Assembly (NCBI GenBank): GCA_903883645.1
Contig: CAISBR010000182.1
Coordinates: 1-64,000 of the forward strand
Source of the DNA: an uncultured Myxococcales bacterium
GTDB lineage: Bacteria > Myxococcota_A > UBA9042
DNA: 64,000 nt
Direction: 5' to 3'
Position numbers and translations under genes: made by a program. The notes under the pieces are model-generated. The model was not told the origin of the DNA. It searched no databases and saw nothing but the letters and a program-made list of their open reading frames with translations. Positions 27,814 through 40,792 of this stretch are shown here, one piece after another. Each line of letters starts with the position of its first letter. Positions within the stretch are counted from its first letter, which is position 1.

Positions 27814-30800
27814 TTAGCGCACTTGCAAGTGGCCGATGGTGACGCGATTGTCGCCGTGCTTGATCACCCCGGGCCCAGTGGCCGACAGGAGTGGCAGTCG
27901 CGTATCGCTCGACGGATTGTACCAGCCCAAGATGATTTCGTTCGGACCGGCGTTGGTGCCCAGGGGCACCTCTTGTTCGAAATAGTCGGCGATCACGTCG
28001 CCCGGTAGCCAGTGATTGGTCTGAAAGCAGCCGTTGCAAGGCTTGTTTTCGTCCTCGCTGGGATCGGGCTCGGTCAGCGGCCAGCGGTCGAGGTGCAGCG
28101 GATGCGGGTGCATAAACAGCTTCCACGACACGTTGGTACCCTTGGCCACCTTCCAATACAGCGTCATCTTGTACTTTTGCGAGCGCGACACCGCGTTATC
28201 CACCAGCTTGTAGCCAATCAGGTGAATCGCGTTGTCAAAGTTGGCGAACATCTTGTGGTAGCCCTTTTGCTGGACGACCTCGGCCTCGGTAATCAGGGAT
28301 TTTTTCAGCCAGTTCTGGTCCGGCTGGGTGGGCAGCAAGAAGTTGGCGGCGAGCACGAGCCGCGACGAGCTGTCGTCGAGCAATGCGATCTGCTGGCCCG
28401 CGTGGGCCTGGCGGAACACGTGGTTGAGGTCCGAGAAGCCATCGCGCGGCAAAATCACGAAGCGCTGCACGGCTTTGTCAGCCGCGTGCTTCCAGTCGTT
28501 CTCGCCCTTGGCTTTGTCCAAAATGATCCAGCTTTTGGCGCTATCTTCGCTTGTCAGATTCAAGGGTTGCGAAAGAGTTAGCTCGTCTTTGCCGTTGTCG
28601 ACCACCGTGGCGGTCTGGCCCGCCGGCGCGTAGACCGCGGCGCCCGTCCACTGCCCAGGCTGCCATTGTGCTTTGGTTAGCTGCACATGCGTGCCCTCGG
28701 CCTTGCTGACCAGCCCAAAATACGCGGGCACATCGCGCTGGCCGTTGTGGTCGGCGTCGAGCGTCGCTTCCCAGCCAGGCAGCGCCGCCAGTCGCGAAGT
28801 GCCGCCGCTAGCGTTGTCGACCACCCGCGCCGTCACGTTGTCGCCACCCAGCAGCGAGAGCACGGTCTGGCGGTCTTCGATAATCGGCAGCGACTGCATG
28901 TAGAAGTTGTTGTCGCCACCGCTCTGGCCGCCGTGGGCGAAAGTGCGCGGTTCGCCTTGGGTATCGGGCCCCTGACCGCCCGCGTCGGCAATGCGCTGCA
29001 GCAGATGTTTTTGCGAGAAGTGCAGCGATAGCCCCGGCAGCAGGGTGTAGGCATAGCCCGTAGCAAAGCAAATGCCGGCTGCCATCAGCGCCGCCATCGC
29101 CCAGCGCGGCTGCTCAAGCTTGCCCGCCAGTGCCACAAGGCGGTCGAGCAGGACCAGCCAGCGCTCGCGCCCCGCCGCCCATCGGTTCAGGGCCACCGCC
29201 GCCGCCAGCACCAGCCATAGCGCGCTGTCGGGCGCGGCGATCAAGACCCGCACCAAGTACAAATAGGCATCGGAAGTAGGCTGCGTTTCTTGGATATAGC
29301 GCCCTGTGAGCGGTCCGAACAGCACCAGCATCGCCATGGCGCCGGCGGCCACTGTGGGCCACGCCGTCATCCCCGCCGCTCCCTGCGCGGTCCCCACCGC
29401 CACCAGTACGCCGAGTAGGGCCAGCCACCAGCAGCCGACGAGGTAAAGCGGAAAGCTCCATGTTCCAGAGGCTTGTGAGGCGCCTATGCCGATACCGGCC
29501 ACGGCCATTAGCCCGAGCAAACCCAGTGCGACCAGAGCATGGTCGCGTGTCCAGCGGGCGAGCGGGCTCCACAGCGAATCGCGGTCGTCGGCCGGGAGCA
29601 GCAGACGGGCCAGCGCCGCCAAAATCACCAGCGCCACAGGCGCCAAGAAGGCCGACCCGCCCAGACCTGCGGTCAGCGCGCCGCCCATGCCCAAGTCGGC
29701 GTGCAGCTGGGTAAACTTGGTCAGACCGCTCAACAGCACCATTACGGCGCCCACGGCGCCCAGGCTCAGCGCTACCGCCGGCCGCGCCACAAACTGCGCG
29801 AACCGTCCGAGCGGCCGTACAAAACGCCGCCAGCTTGCCTCGGGGTCGCCAACGCTGGCCGTCAAGGTCACCAGCACGAGCAGACCCGTCGCCGCCGCTG
29901 CCGCCATCACCTCGGGCCGGGTGTCTTGGATGGTGACCCACAGGCGGTCATAGGCATAACCAGTAGTCTGCGCTTGGGTTTTTAGCAGCACATCGAGCTT
30001 GGTGCCCAGCGAGACCAGCGCGTCGACCGCCCAGCCCAGGCCTAGCAGACCCAGCGTCCAGCCCGCCGCTTGGGCGCTCCGCAGCCGCACCACGGTCGCC
30101 TGAATGGCGGAGAATGGCTGACCCAGACCCACCGCAAAGGCCATGACCGCCAAAAGTGTCAGCATGTGCAAGGGTTTAGGTAGCGCGAGCCCCTCGGGCC
30201 ATACCAAGTTGCCAGTGCCGCCGGGGGGCTGTAGCGGCGGGTCAAACGCCAAGAAGCGCGTCACCGCGTCGGCGCCGTGGCTGATCTCGTGGTGCAGCAG
30301 CAGGCTCGCCAGTGCAATAAAGACGGCAGCGGTGCGACCTTTGATGCGGCCATCGAGCAGATCGCCGAGCATCGCCGCCGCCGCTAGCACCATCACGCCG
30401 GTGGCCGGCAGCACAAAGTGGTGGAACGAGCGGATCAGAACTGCAACCACCGCGTAAGGTATTACCAATGCGAGTAAAAGTGCGGCTCCGGCCTGCCAAC
30501 GCTGTGGTGCGGCCTCGCGATCGCTCGCCAACAAGCCGCCCAGACCCACAGCGACTGCGGGGCCCCACGGGAAGCTGGCAAAGCCAAGTTGCCCAACAAA
30601 CCACGCAAAATCGCGGTGATATTGATCTGGGCCCGCCGAGAACGGCGACTGCGTAAAGCGCAGACCGCGCAGCAGCCACGATTCTTGATCGCCCAGCACG
30701 GTGGCCAGCGCAACGGCAAAAAAGGCGCTCGCGCCAATCGCCACTGCCCAATACGACAACCGCCGCTGCGGAGCCACGGCCAACCACGCTACGGCCAAGG

Positions 30801-31935
30801 TGGCGGCCACCACAGCGCCGGCAAGTCCCTGACCCAGCAGCAAAATGGCCGCACCCAGCGCGTACCACACCCACCACAGCTGCGCCGCGCCCGCGGCACC
30901 CAGGGCCAGCGCGCCGGCGACCAGGGCCGTACCGAGCACAGGCGCCGTCTCAAAAGTTAGAATTCGCGCAAAACCCAACGTGCTAGGTAGTGTCGCCATG
31001 GCCAGCAGCGCCAGCCAGCCACCGCGCCGACCCCACAGACGCCGACCCACCGCCACACACCACAGGCCAGTCAGCAGGATCAGCAGGGCGGAAGGTAGCC
31101 GCGCCGCGGTCTCGGTCGGGCCTAGAGCACGCAAGCTGGCGCCGGTCAGGGCGGCGTCGAGCCATGGTACGGCTTGCAACTGGCCGTCGCGCTTATGGAC
31201 TGGCCAAGTCCACGGCGAGGGCACCTGCTTGCCCAACACGTCGCCTAGCTGCGCACGAGTGCTCGTCGCCTCGGACCCGGCCAGCAGCGGCCACAGCGCC
31301 TCGGCGTCGGTGTCTTTGTCGAGCCAACCGGCGGTGCCCGGCCCGCGCCACGTCGGCCCCAGCGCCCGCGCCCGCGCCTTGGCCAGCGCCGTCGCCAGCT
31401 CGGTCGGACTGCCGCTGCCCGTCAGTATCACCGCCAAGCCCTTGTTTTGCGACTCAATCAATGCCAGCGCCGTCGCCGCCTCGACCAAATTGCTCCCGGG
31501 CTGGGCGAGCGCGTCGGTATCGACGATCACCGCATGGGCGACTTCGCGCGTCAGCCTCTGCGCCGCCTGCTGCAACGCGGCCACCGCAGTGGCATCGGCG
31601 CGGTTCGCCCCTCGCGAAAACTGATAGCTGGTACCGTATTTCTGCTCGAGTTCGCTCAGCAAAGTGCCGCTCGGGCCCTCGATCACCACCACTCGCGGCG
31701 CCATTGCCATCCGCCGCGCCACCGCCGCGCGATCCATTTCCCACGGGTCGAGCAGACCGGCACGCCCTAGACCGGGCAAGAGCACGGCCGCCAGCACCGC
31801 GATCGCGATCGCCCATTGCCAAGCGTTCAGACGCGCCAACCAGCCGTCCTGCTTGGCGATCGTTGCGTGCGTCGCGCCGGGCGGATTCGCCGCATCTTGG
31901 TCAACTGTGCTATTTTCGAGGGGTTCCGACATCAA
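27814..31935 (-). CDS. Large multi-TM glycosyltransferase family 39 / ArnT-like protein with extended soluble regions
   Basis: First TM followed by GRAGLLDPWE (D-x-x-E-type catalytic loop of GT-C enzymes); many TM helices; ~400-aa hydrophilic C-terminus. Confidence 0.7.
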   Translation of the reverse strand: MMSEPLENSTVDQDAANPPGATHATIAKQDGWLARLNAWQWAIAIAVLAAVLLPGLGRAGLLDPWEMDRAAVARRMAMAPRVVVIEGPSGTLLSELEQKYGTSYQFSRGANRADATAVAALQQAAQRLTREVAHAVIVDTDALAQPGSNLVEAATALALIESQNKGLAVILTGSGSPTELATALAKARARALGPTWRGPGTAGWLDKDTDAEALWPLLAGSEATSTRAQLGDVLGKQVPSPWTWPVHKRDGQLQAVPWLDAALTGASLRALGPTETAARLPSALLILLTGLWCVAVGRRLWGRRGGWLALLAMATLPSTLGFARILTFETAPVLGTALVAGALALGAAGAAQLWWVWYALGAAILLLGQGLAGAVVAATLAVAWLAVAPQRRLSYWAVAIGASAFFAVALATVLGDQESWLLRGLRFTQSPFSAGPDQYHRDFAWFVGQLGFASFPWGPAVAVGLGGLLASDREAAPQRWQAGAALLLALVIPYAVVAVLIRSFHHFVLPATGVMVLAAAAMLGDLLDGRIKGRTAAVFIALASLLLHHEISHGADAVTRFLAFDPPLQPPGGTGNLVWPEGLALPKPLHMLTLLAVMAFAVGLGQPFSAIQATVVRLRSAQAAGWTLGLLGLGWAVDALVSLGTKLDVLLKTQAQTTGYAYDRLWVTIQDTRPEVMAAAAATGLLVLVTLTASVGDPEASWRRFVRPLGRFAQFVARPAVALSLGAVGAVMVLLSGLTKFTQLHADLGMGGALTAGLGGSAFLAPVALVILAALARLLLPADDRDSLWSPLARWTRDHALVALGLLGLMAVAGIGIGASQASGTWSFPLYLVGCWWLALLGVLVAVGTAQGAAGMTAWPTVAAGAMAMLVLFGPLTGRYIQETQPTSDAYLYLVRVLIAAPDSALWLVLAAAVALNRWAAGRERWLVLLDRLVALAGKLEQPRWAMAALMAAGICFATGYAYTLLPGLSLHFSQKHLLQRIADAGGQGPDTQGEPRTFAHGGQSGGDNNFYMQSLPIIEDRQTVLSLLGGDNVTARVVDNASGGTSRLAALPGWEATLDADHNGQRDVPAYFGLVSKAEGTHVQLTKAQWQPGQWTGAAVYAPAGQTATVVDNGKDELTLSQPLNLTSEDSAKSWIILDKAKGENDWKHAADKAVQRFVILPRDGFSDLNHVFRQAHAGQQIALLDDSSSRLVLAANFLLPTQPDQNWLKKSLITEAEVVQQKGYHKMFANFDNAIHLIGYKLVDNAVSRSQKYKMTLYWKVAKGTNVSWKLFMHPHPLHLDRWPLTEPDPSEDENKPCNGCFQTNHWLPGDVIADYFEQEVPLGTNAGPNEIILGWYNPSSDTRLPLLSATGPGVIKHGDNRVTIGHLQVR

Positions 31936-32657
31936 GCGCCTCGTGCTGGCGGTGCGTCTGGCCAGCAGCCAAGCCGCGAAGTCTAGGCGCGGACGCGCAA
32001 ATTGGCAAACGGCTTGGCATTCAGTAGACGTGATCGCCGTACCGGCGCTGGCCGTGGCGGCCTCGGCCCCCTTGACAGAGCGGCGGGCGCGGCCATACTA
32101 GTTGGTCGCGTTCTTGGGCAACTGTCTAGCAACGCACTACAATTTGGAATCCCGCAACGGCCAGCCCCGGTTGGCCGAAAATCTCAGATTTTACCCTGAG
32201 TTGGTTACCCAGGTCGGTGCTTGACGGCCCGACCTAGCCAGCACCCGCTGGCCGCTGCTGAAACTGCTCCCTTTCTAAGGGGCCCCCTCATCTCGCACGC
32301 GAGCGCCCTACGTGGTTTTCGGTTGTGTGGGGCGCGGAAGGCTTCTGTGTTTGGGTGTTTGCGGCGCACCTTCCCTCTGCTCGCCCGACCCTGCCGCGCT
32401 GTGGCGCCGGGGTTCACTGTGGGTTGCAGTCGGCATGTCAAGAAGCTCGCAAGGGGTTGTGGCGCTAGCGGCGCGACCCTGCTCGAGTCTCGGTCCTGGT
32501 TCTGCACGCTGCTGGCCCCGCCGTGGGTCACTCGCTCTTGGATGGGCGCGATCGCCCTGCGAGCGGTCGGTGCAAGCGATCGAGGCGGCAGCGAGCGGTC
32601 AAGTTGGGTGCGATCGACAAGCGTGGTTCAGTCCGAACGGCAAGGCGGAGTCAGTTG

Positions 32658-34550
32658 GTGGCGGGACGCATTCCAGAAAACCAGATTCGCGAAGTAGTCG
32701 AGCGCAGCGACATGCTGCAGATCGTCGGCGACGTGGTCGAATTGCGTCGCGCCGGCACAAGTTACAAGGGCCTGTGTCCGTTTCACACCGAAAAAACGCC
32801 TAGTTTTCATGTGAATCCCGGCCTGAAGCTGTACCATTGCTATGGCTGCGGCGCGGGTGGCGATTCCATTCGCTTTGTGCGCGAGACTCGCGGGCTGACC
32901 TTTGTCGAAGCCGTTGAATTTTTGGCCGATCGCGCTGGGCTAACCCTCGAGCGTGAAGCGGACGACCCTGCCCAGGCTCGGCAGCGGGCCAGCGAGCGCA
33001 GTGAACGACAGCGGCTGCTTGAACTGGCGCGTATTGTTCAGCAATTCTTTCGATCGCGCTTCGATATGCCCGCGGGTCTGGCGGCGCGCCGCTATTCCGA
33101 TAACCGCCGCTTGGGTCCCGAGACCGCCGCCCGCTACGGCCTGGGCGCCTCGGGCACCGGCTGGAGCGAACTGTGCGACCACTGCAAGCGCCTCGGCTGG
33201 TCTGATCGCGACCTGTTGCAGCTGGGCGTCGCCAGCACGCGCGAGTCGGGGGGCGCGTACGACCGCTTTCGCAACCGCTTGATGTTCCCCATCTTCAATG
33301 CCCAGGGCGACTTGGTGGGCTTTGGCGGGCGCACCGTGGCGGACCCGCCGGACGACGCCAAGTACATCAACTCGCCAGAAGTGACCTTGGGTTCCGAGCA
33401 AGAGGGCAGCCGTTTCAAGTTCTTTTACAAAAAGGGCGACACGGTCTTTGGCCTCTGGCAGGCGCGCGAGGCGATTCGTCTGACGGGCTATGCGATTTTG
33501 GTCGAGGGCAACCTCGATGTGATGACACTCGCCCAAGCTGGCCTGCGCAATGCGGTTTGCGCGATGGGCACGGCTCTGACCGAGCAGCAAGTGGCGGCGC
33601 TGCGGCGCTTTACCGAGCGGATCGTGCTGATCTACGACGGCGACAAGGCCGGGCGGGCGGCGGCGATGAAGGCTGCTCCCCTGCTGATCGCCACGGGTTT
33701 TGACGGCAAGCTGGTGCTGATGCCCGACGGCGAGGACCCCGACAGTCTGGTGCGCGACCACGGCCCCGCGGCCATGCAAGAGCGTATCGATAAGGCGGCC
33801 CCGCTGCTCAATGCCTATCTCGATAACCTGCTGGGCGCGTGGGACGGCTCGATCCAGGGCCGCGTCAAGATCTTGCAGGCGGCTGGGCCACTGCTGGCGG
33901 CGATGAGCGGTCGCGACCCCACAGCTCGCGATCTGGCCTACGATTACCTAGTTGGGCGCTTAGGTGGCGGTCGACTCGAAGAGGCGCGCGCGCAATATGG
34001 CCGCTATCTCGATCGCTCGATGCAGGCGGCGCCGGCCCAGGCCCCCGAGGCGCCGCTACCCGACCCCAGCTATGGCGAGCCGGTGGCGGCGACGCGCGAC
34101 CAGCAACTCCTCGAAATCCTGATTTGGTACCCGGTGTTTCTGCCCCAAGCTGAGCAGAACGGTGTACTCGACTTCATCGACAGCAGCACCGTGCGATTGG
34201 CGCTGCGCGACCTGTGTGCGTACGGCCGCGATCACCACCTTGAACTCGACGAAGTGAGCCGCTGGGCTCAGCAATTGCCCGATGGGGCGATGCGGCGGCT
34301 GGTACTCGATCGGCTGATGGCCACGGTGACGGTGCCAGCGGCGGCGGCGGCGCAGGAGTTTGAGCGACGAGCGGCCCTTGTCATGACCGAGAACCTTAAA
34401 GATCAGTTCGACGAGGCTACGCAGGCCTTGCAGGCGACTCCGCAGACAGCGGCGCACTGGCCCGAACTGTATGGACGATGGCAGAAGCTCAGCGCCGAGA
34501 TGCGCCGGGTGCAAAAAGGGCGCACTCAGGGCGCCGCGCGATCGGCCTAA
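32658..34550 (+). CDS. dnaG: DNA primase
   Basis: IREVVERSDMLQIVGDVVELRRAGTSYKGLCPFHTEKTPSFHVNPGLKLYHCYGCGAGGD (zinc-binding domain), TOPRIM VEGNLDVMTLAQAG; likely GTG start at 32658. Confidence 0.93.
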   Translation: MAGRIPENQIREVVERSDMLQIVGDVVELRRAGTSYKGLCPFHTEKTPSFHVNPGLKLYHCYGCGAGGDSIRFVRETRGLTFVEAVEFLADRAGLTLEREADDPAQARQRASERSERQRLLELARIVQQFFRSRFDMPAGLAARRYSDNRRLGPETAARYGLGASGTGWSELCDHCKRLGWSDRDLLQLGVASTRESGGAYDRFRNRLMFPIFNAQGDLVGFGGRTVADPPDDAKYINSPEVTLGSEQEGSRFKFFYKKGDTVFGLWQAREAIRLTGYAILVEGNLDVMTLAQAGLRNAVCAMGTALTEQQVAALRRFTERIVLIYDGDKAGRAAAMKAAPLLIATGFDGKLVLMPDGEDPDSLVRDHGPAAMQERIDKAAPLLNAYLDNLLGAWDGSIQGRVKILQAAGPLLAAMSGRDPTARDLAYDYLVGRLGGGRLEEARAQYGRYLDRSMQAAPAQAPEAPLPDPSYGEPVAATRDQQLLEILIWYPVFLPQAEQNGVLDFIDSSTVRLALRDLCAYGRDHHLELDEVSRWAQQLPDGAMRRLVLDRLMATVTVPAAAAAQEFERRAALVMTENLKDQFDEATQALQATPQTAAHWPELYGRWQKLSAEMRRVQKGRTQGAARSA

Positions 34551-34641
34551 GTGCCGGGCGCCTTGCATTTGCCGAGCAAGCAGGGTGTAAACTAGCAGAC
34601 GTCAAGCCCTTTGGGGGCGCAAGACGGAAAGGATCGAAGCG

Positions 34642-37356
<2,715 letters not shown>

Positions 37357-37465
37357 CGAATGTGTGGCCCCTCGCGCATCCTCACGCGCCGCGGTGCCTG
37401 CCTCTAGGCTTGCCCGCGCGGTCGGTCTTCGCGACGGACCGGGCTCTCCGCAGCCGGCGGATTCG

Positions 37466-37538
37466 GGGCCCATAGCTCAATGGTCAGAGCTGCCGGCTCA
37501 TAACCGGCTGGTTCCTGGTTCGAATCCAGGTGGGCCCA
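37466..37538 (+). tRNA. tRNA with CAU anticodon, probably tRNA-Ile2 (lysidine-modified)
   Basis: Cloverleaf GGGCCCA-TA-GCTC-AATGGTCA-GAGC-T-GCCGG-CTCATAA-CCGGC-TGGTT-CCTGG-TTCGAAT-CCAGG-TGGGCCC-A; 7-bp acceptor stem; CCA not encoded. GGCTCATAACC anticodon arm resembles bacterial Ile2 rather than Met. Confidence 0.93.
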
Positions 37539-37579
37539 CTGCTCGTCCGCGCCCCGCGCGCTAGACATTAGAGGTCAAC

Positions 37580-38347
37580 ATGCAAGCCAATCCTTCGCCG
37601 ACCGCTACCACACCCCGCGAGATCATCGATGAGTTGCGCAGGTTGCAGAACCTCGACGACGAGATCCGCGAGATCCGCGAACGCCGGGCGGCTCGCCAAG
37701 AGCAGCTCGACAAACTGCGCAAGGTTATTGTTCACCTCGAGCGCGAGATCGACGACAAGCGCGGCAAGCTGACCGAAGCCGAGCAATGGCACCGCACCAA
37801 GACCCTTGAGCTGACCATCGAGCGCGATCGCTCCACCAAGTCGAAGGGCAAGCTGTCGGGCGTGACGCGTTCGCGCGAATACGTGGCCGTCAACAAAGAG
37901 CTCGACGCCATCCGCAAGAACATCACCAAGGGCGAAGACGAGGTCGAAAAGCTCGATAAGGCTATTGCCGATTTCCGCGCAGCGATCACCAAAGAGCAAG
38001 AGAAACTGGCCGATTGGCGTGCCGAGAGCGATCAAGTCGAGCGCGAAAACCAAGCCAAGCTGGCCGCGATGGACGTCAAGATCGCCGAAGTCGATGTGCG
38101 CCGCAAAGTCATCACAGACCGCTTGGACCGCGCCATCGTCCGCCGCTACGAAAAGATTGCCGAGGCCCGCGCCGGCGCCGGGGTGGTCGAAGTGGTCGCC
38201 GAGGCTTGCACTGGCTGCAACATGAGCCTGCAACCGCGCTTTGTCGAAATGGTTCTGCGGGCTTCGAGCCTGGTGCAGTGCCCGCATTGCAACCGCTACC
38301 TGTTCGGCGAGGCCGAGCGCGCCACCGCCGCACCCCTGCCGCAGTAA
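37580..38347 (+). CDS. CdsZ/DUF164-like coiled-coil protein with C4-type zinc ribbon
   Basis: Long N-terminal coiled coil, C-terminal CTGCNMSLQPRFVEMVLRASSLVQCPHCNRYLF. Confidence 0.88.
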   Translation: MQANPSPTATTPREIIDELRRLQNLDDEIREIRERRAARQEQLDKLRKVIVHLEREIDDKRGKLTEAEQWHRTKTLELTIERDRSTKSKGKLSGVTRSREYVAVNKELDAIRKNITKGEDEVEKLDKAIADFRAAITKEQEKLADWRAESDQVERENQAKLAAMDVKIAEVDVRRKVITDRLDRAIVRRYEKIAEARAGAGVVEVVAEACTGCNMSLQPRFVEMVLRASSLVQCPHCNRYLFGEAERATAAPLPQ

Positions 38348-38486
38348 GAGCCTGTCCAAAAACAACTTGGACAACTTCGGGCTTCTGGGTGGGTCGCAAG
38401 CTCGCGTCTAGACAGCCGACTCGCCGCTCCGCTGTTGGAACTCCCCATTTGAGCTATTTAAGGAAGGGGCCCAAGGCTAGGCTCTG

Positions 38487-39275
38487 CTAGCGCTTGAGCG
38501 ACCGCAGCCCCTTGGTGGCCAGCGCATCGGCGTACTCGTTCCAGCGGCTGCCGTCGTGGGCCTTGATCCACTGCACCGTCACGCCGGGATGCTCGCGGAA
38601 CACCTCGTAAGCATGGATAACTAGGTCTAAGTTGGCGATCGGTGCGCCACCTTTGCGCGTCCAGCCCTTGGCCTTCCAGCCTTTGGCCCACTCGGTCAGC
38701 GTCTTCACACACAGATCGCTGTCGGAGTGAACCGTCACTTCGGAATCGCGGGGCAAAAACTCGAGCGCGCGAATTAGCGCTGTCATTTCCATGCGATTGT
38801 TGGTGGTGTCGCGGTCGCCGCCGCAGGCCTCGTGCACAATTTCGCCGTGGCTGACATGGACAAAGCCCCAGCCGCCTGGACCTGGGTTCGGCTCGCAACC
38901 ACCGTCCGTAAAGATGCCGTGCTGCGGGCCCGCCGTGTATTTTTCGAGCACTTCGTCGGTCGTCAGCACTTCGCGTTCGGGTCGGCCGTGGCCAAACGTG
39001 CGCGAACCGTAGGCATGGCCCGGAGGCAGCCGCCGCGGCACTACCGGTCCGGGGGGCGCCGCAGGTGCGGCAGGTGTGGCAGGTGCGGCGGCTTCGCCCG
39101 CTGCGGCACTCGTCGGCGCGGCGGCGGGGCTCGGTCGGCGCGAAAACCCGCTGCTTTTCTTGCCGGAGTCGCGGTGCTGCATGCAGAAGCGCGGCGTCCA
39201 GTTGGGGTACTTTTTCAGGGTTTCTTCCGCAATCTCAAACTTCTTATTGCAGACACCACAGGTAAACTCGGCCAT
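38487..39275 (-). CDS. rnhA: Ribonuclease HI with N-terminal Cys-containing domain
   Basis: IFTDGGCEPNPGPGGWGFVHVSHGE...NNRMEMTALIRALEFLPRDSEVTVHSDSDLC...VQWIKAHDGSRWNEYADALA; N-terminus MAEFTCGVCNKKF...RFCMQHRD. Confidence 0.92.
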   Translation of the reverse strand: MAEFTCGVCNKKFEIAEETLKKYPNWTPRFCMQHRDSGKKSSGFSRRPSPAAAPTSAAAGEAAAPATPAAPAAPPGPVVPRRLPPGHAYGSRTFGHGRPEREVLTTDEVLEKYTAGPQHGIFTDGGCEPNPGPGGWGFVHVSHGEIVHEACGGDRDTTNNRMEMTALIRALEFLPRDSEVTVHSDSDLCVKTLTEWAKGWKAKGWTRKGGAPIANLDLVIHAYEVFREHPGVTVQWIKAHDGSRWNEYADALATKGLRSLKR

Positions 39276-39304
39276 TCGATCTCCAGGCGGGGCAGTAGCA
39301 AGAA

Positions 39305-40792
39305 CTAATTCTGGCGGGCACGGGCAATCTCGGCCATGCGGGTCTTCAGCGCCTTCAGGGTGCGCAGGGTGGCGCCCAGGCCGCCGCTGCGCTGGCGATC
39401 CACCACGGTCTTCATCAACTCGACCATCGCAGGTCCATACGGGTACCACCAGGCTTCAAGCGCGCTGGCGCGGTCGATGACCAGCAAGTGCGGGCGCGTC
39501 AAGTGTTCTAGCGCCTCGGGCGAGTTGGTGACGCCCGTGCCCGAGTCGCCCAAGCCCACCCAAGGCAGGTCGGGCACGGCCCCGGTAAAGCTATGGTTGT
39601 TGACCCACACCATGCCCGAGCGCACTTGCCGAGCGACTTGCTCGGCGCGCTTGAGGTCGCCGCCCCACACCGAGGCGCCCAGGCCGTAGCGGCTGTCGTT
39701 CGCCAGCGCAACCAGCGCCGCGTCGTCGTTGGCTACGATCAAGACTGCAACTGGGCCAAAACTTTCGTCTTTCCAAGCGGGCGCGTCGCGATCGACATCG
39801 GTAAGCAGCAGCGGCGGCAGTGGTTGCTCAGGCGGCGTGAGCTCGCCCGTCAGCAGCTTGGCGCCCCGGTCCAGGGCGTCGCGCACGTGGCTCTCGACCA
39901 GGTGGCGTTGCGCGGGAGTCACCAGCTCGGGCACATCGGCCGCCGCCCGCTGCAGCTCGCGCACTAGCGCCGGCACGAACTTGCCAGCGACCGCGGCATG
40001 CACTGCAACACGCTCGATCCCCGAGCAATTCTGCCCCGCATTGGTCACAATGCCCCAGGCTATACCGGCGGCCGTGCGCTCTACCGCGGCGTCGTCGAGC
40101 ACAATCGCACAGTCTTTGCCGCCCAATTCCAGATCGCATGGAATGCCGCGCTCGGCACACGCCACTGCCACTTTGCGGCCGGTGCGCGTCGAGCCGGTAA
40201 ACACGACCTGATCGGGTCCAGCCTCGACCAGAGCGGCGCCCATCTCGCCATCGCCGTCGGCCACCCCAATCACATCGCCTAGTACCGTATGCATCGCATC
40301 GACCAGCCAGCGACCCGTTCCCGGCGTGATCTCGCTCGGCTTGAGCACCACGGCATTGCCCGCGAGCAGCGCCGGCACAATCGTACGCATCGGCAGTGAT
40401 ATCGGGTAGTTCCATGGCGAGATGCACACTACTACGCCGCGGGGTAGCCGCTCGACCCAGGCCGTCTTGCCCGGCATTTCGAGCGACGGCACCTTACCTT
40501 TGCGCGGCCGCAGTAGCCCCGGCCCGTACTTGCACCAATAGGCAAATAGATCTGCCACGCCAAGCACTTCTGAGCTGTACGACTCGGCCAGAGGCTTCTT
40601 GGTCTCCGCGCCAATTAGCTCGGCCAGCTCGGCTGCGCGCGCCAAAATCGCCTGTTGTGCTTGCCGCAGCATCGCCGCGCGTTGTTCGGGGGTTTTGGCG
40701 GCCCATGGTTGTTGAGCAGCGCGGGCGCGCGCCACCAGGTCTGTGGCCCGGCTCGCGACCGAGCTGGTAGGTTCGCTTTGCACGGTTGACAT
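39305..40792 (-). CDS. Aldehyde dehydrogenase family protein
   Basis: PWNYPISLPMRTIVPALLAGNAVVLKPSEITP, FTGSTRTGRKVA, LELGGKDCAIVLDDA, NAGQNCSGIERV (catalytic Cys). Confidence 0.93.
   Translation of the reverse strand: MSTVQSEPTSSVASRATDLVARARAAQQPWAAKTPEQRAAMLRQAQQAILARAAELAELIGAETKKPLAESYSSEVLGVADLFAYWCKYGPGLLRPRKGKVPSLEMPGKTAWVERLPRGVVVCISPWNYPISLPMRTIVPALLAGNAVVLKPSEITPGTGRWLVDAMHTVLGDVIGVADGDGEMGAALVEAGPDQVVFTGSTRTGRKVAVACAERGIPCDLELGGKDCAIVLDDAAVERTAAGIAWGIVTNAGQNCSGIERVAVHAAVAGKFVPALVRELQRAAADVPELVTPAQRHLVESHVRDALDRGAKLLTGELTPPEQPLPPLLLTDVDRDAPAWKDESFGPVAVLIVANDDAALVALANDSRYGLGASVWGGDLKRAEQVARQVRSGMVWVNNHSFTGAVPDLPWVGLGDSGTGVTNSPEALEHLTRPHLLVIDRASALEAWWYPYGPAMVELMKTVVDRQRSGGLGATLRTLKALKTRMAEIARARQN

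Noticed and set aside
38353-38373. Inverted repeat TGTCCAA-AAACAAC-TTGGACA in a convergent intergenic region
   Set aside because: Perfect 7-bp stem but no T-run and no transposase nearby; too weak to call a terminator or IS end.
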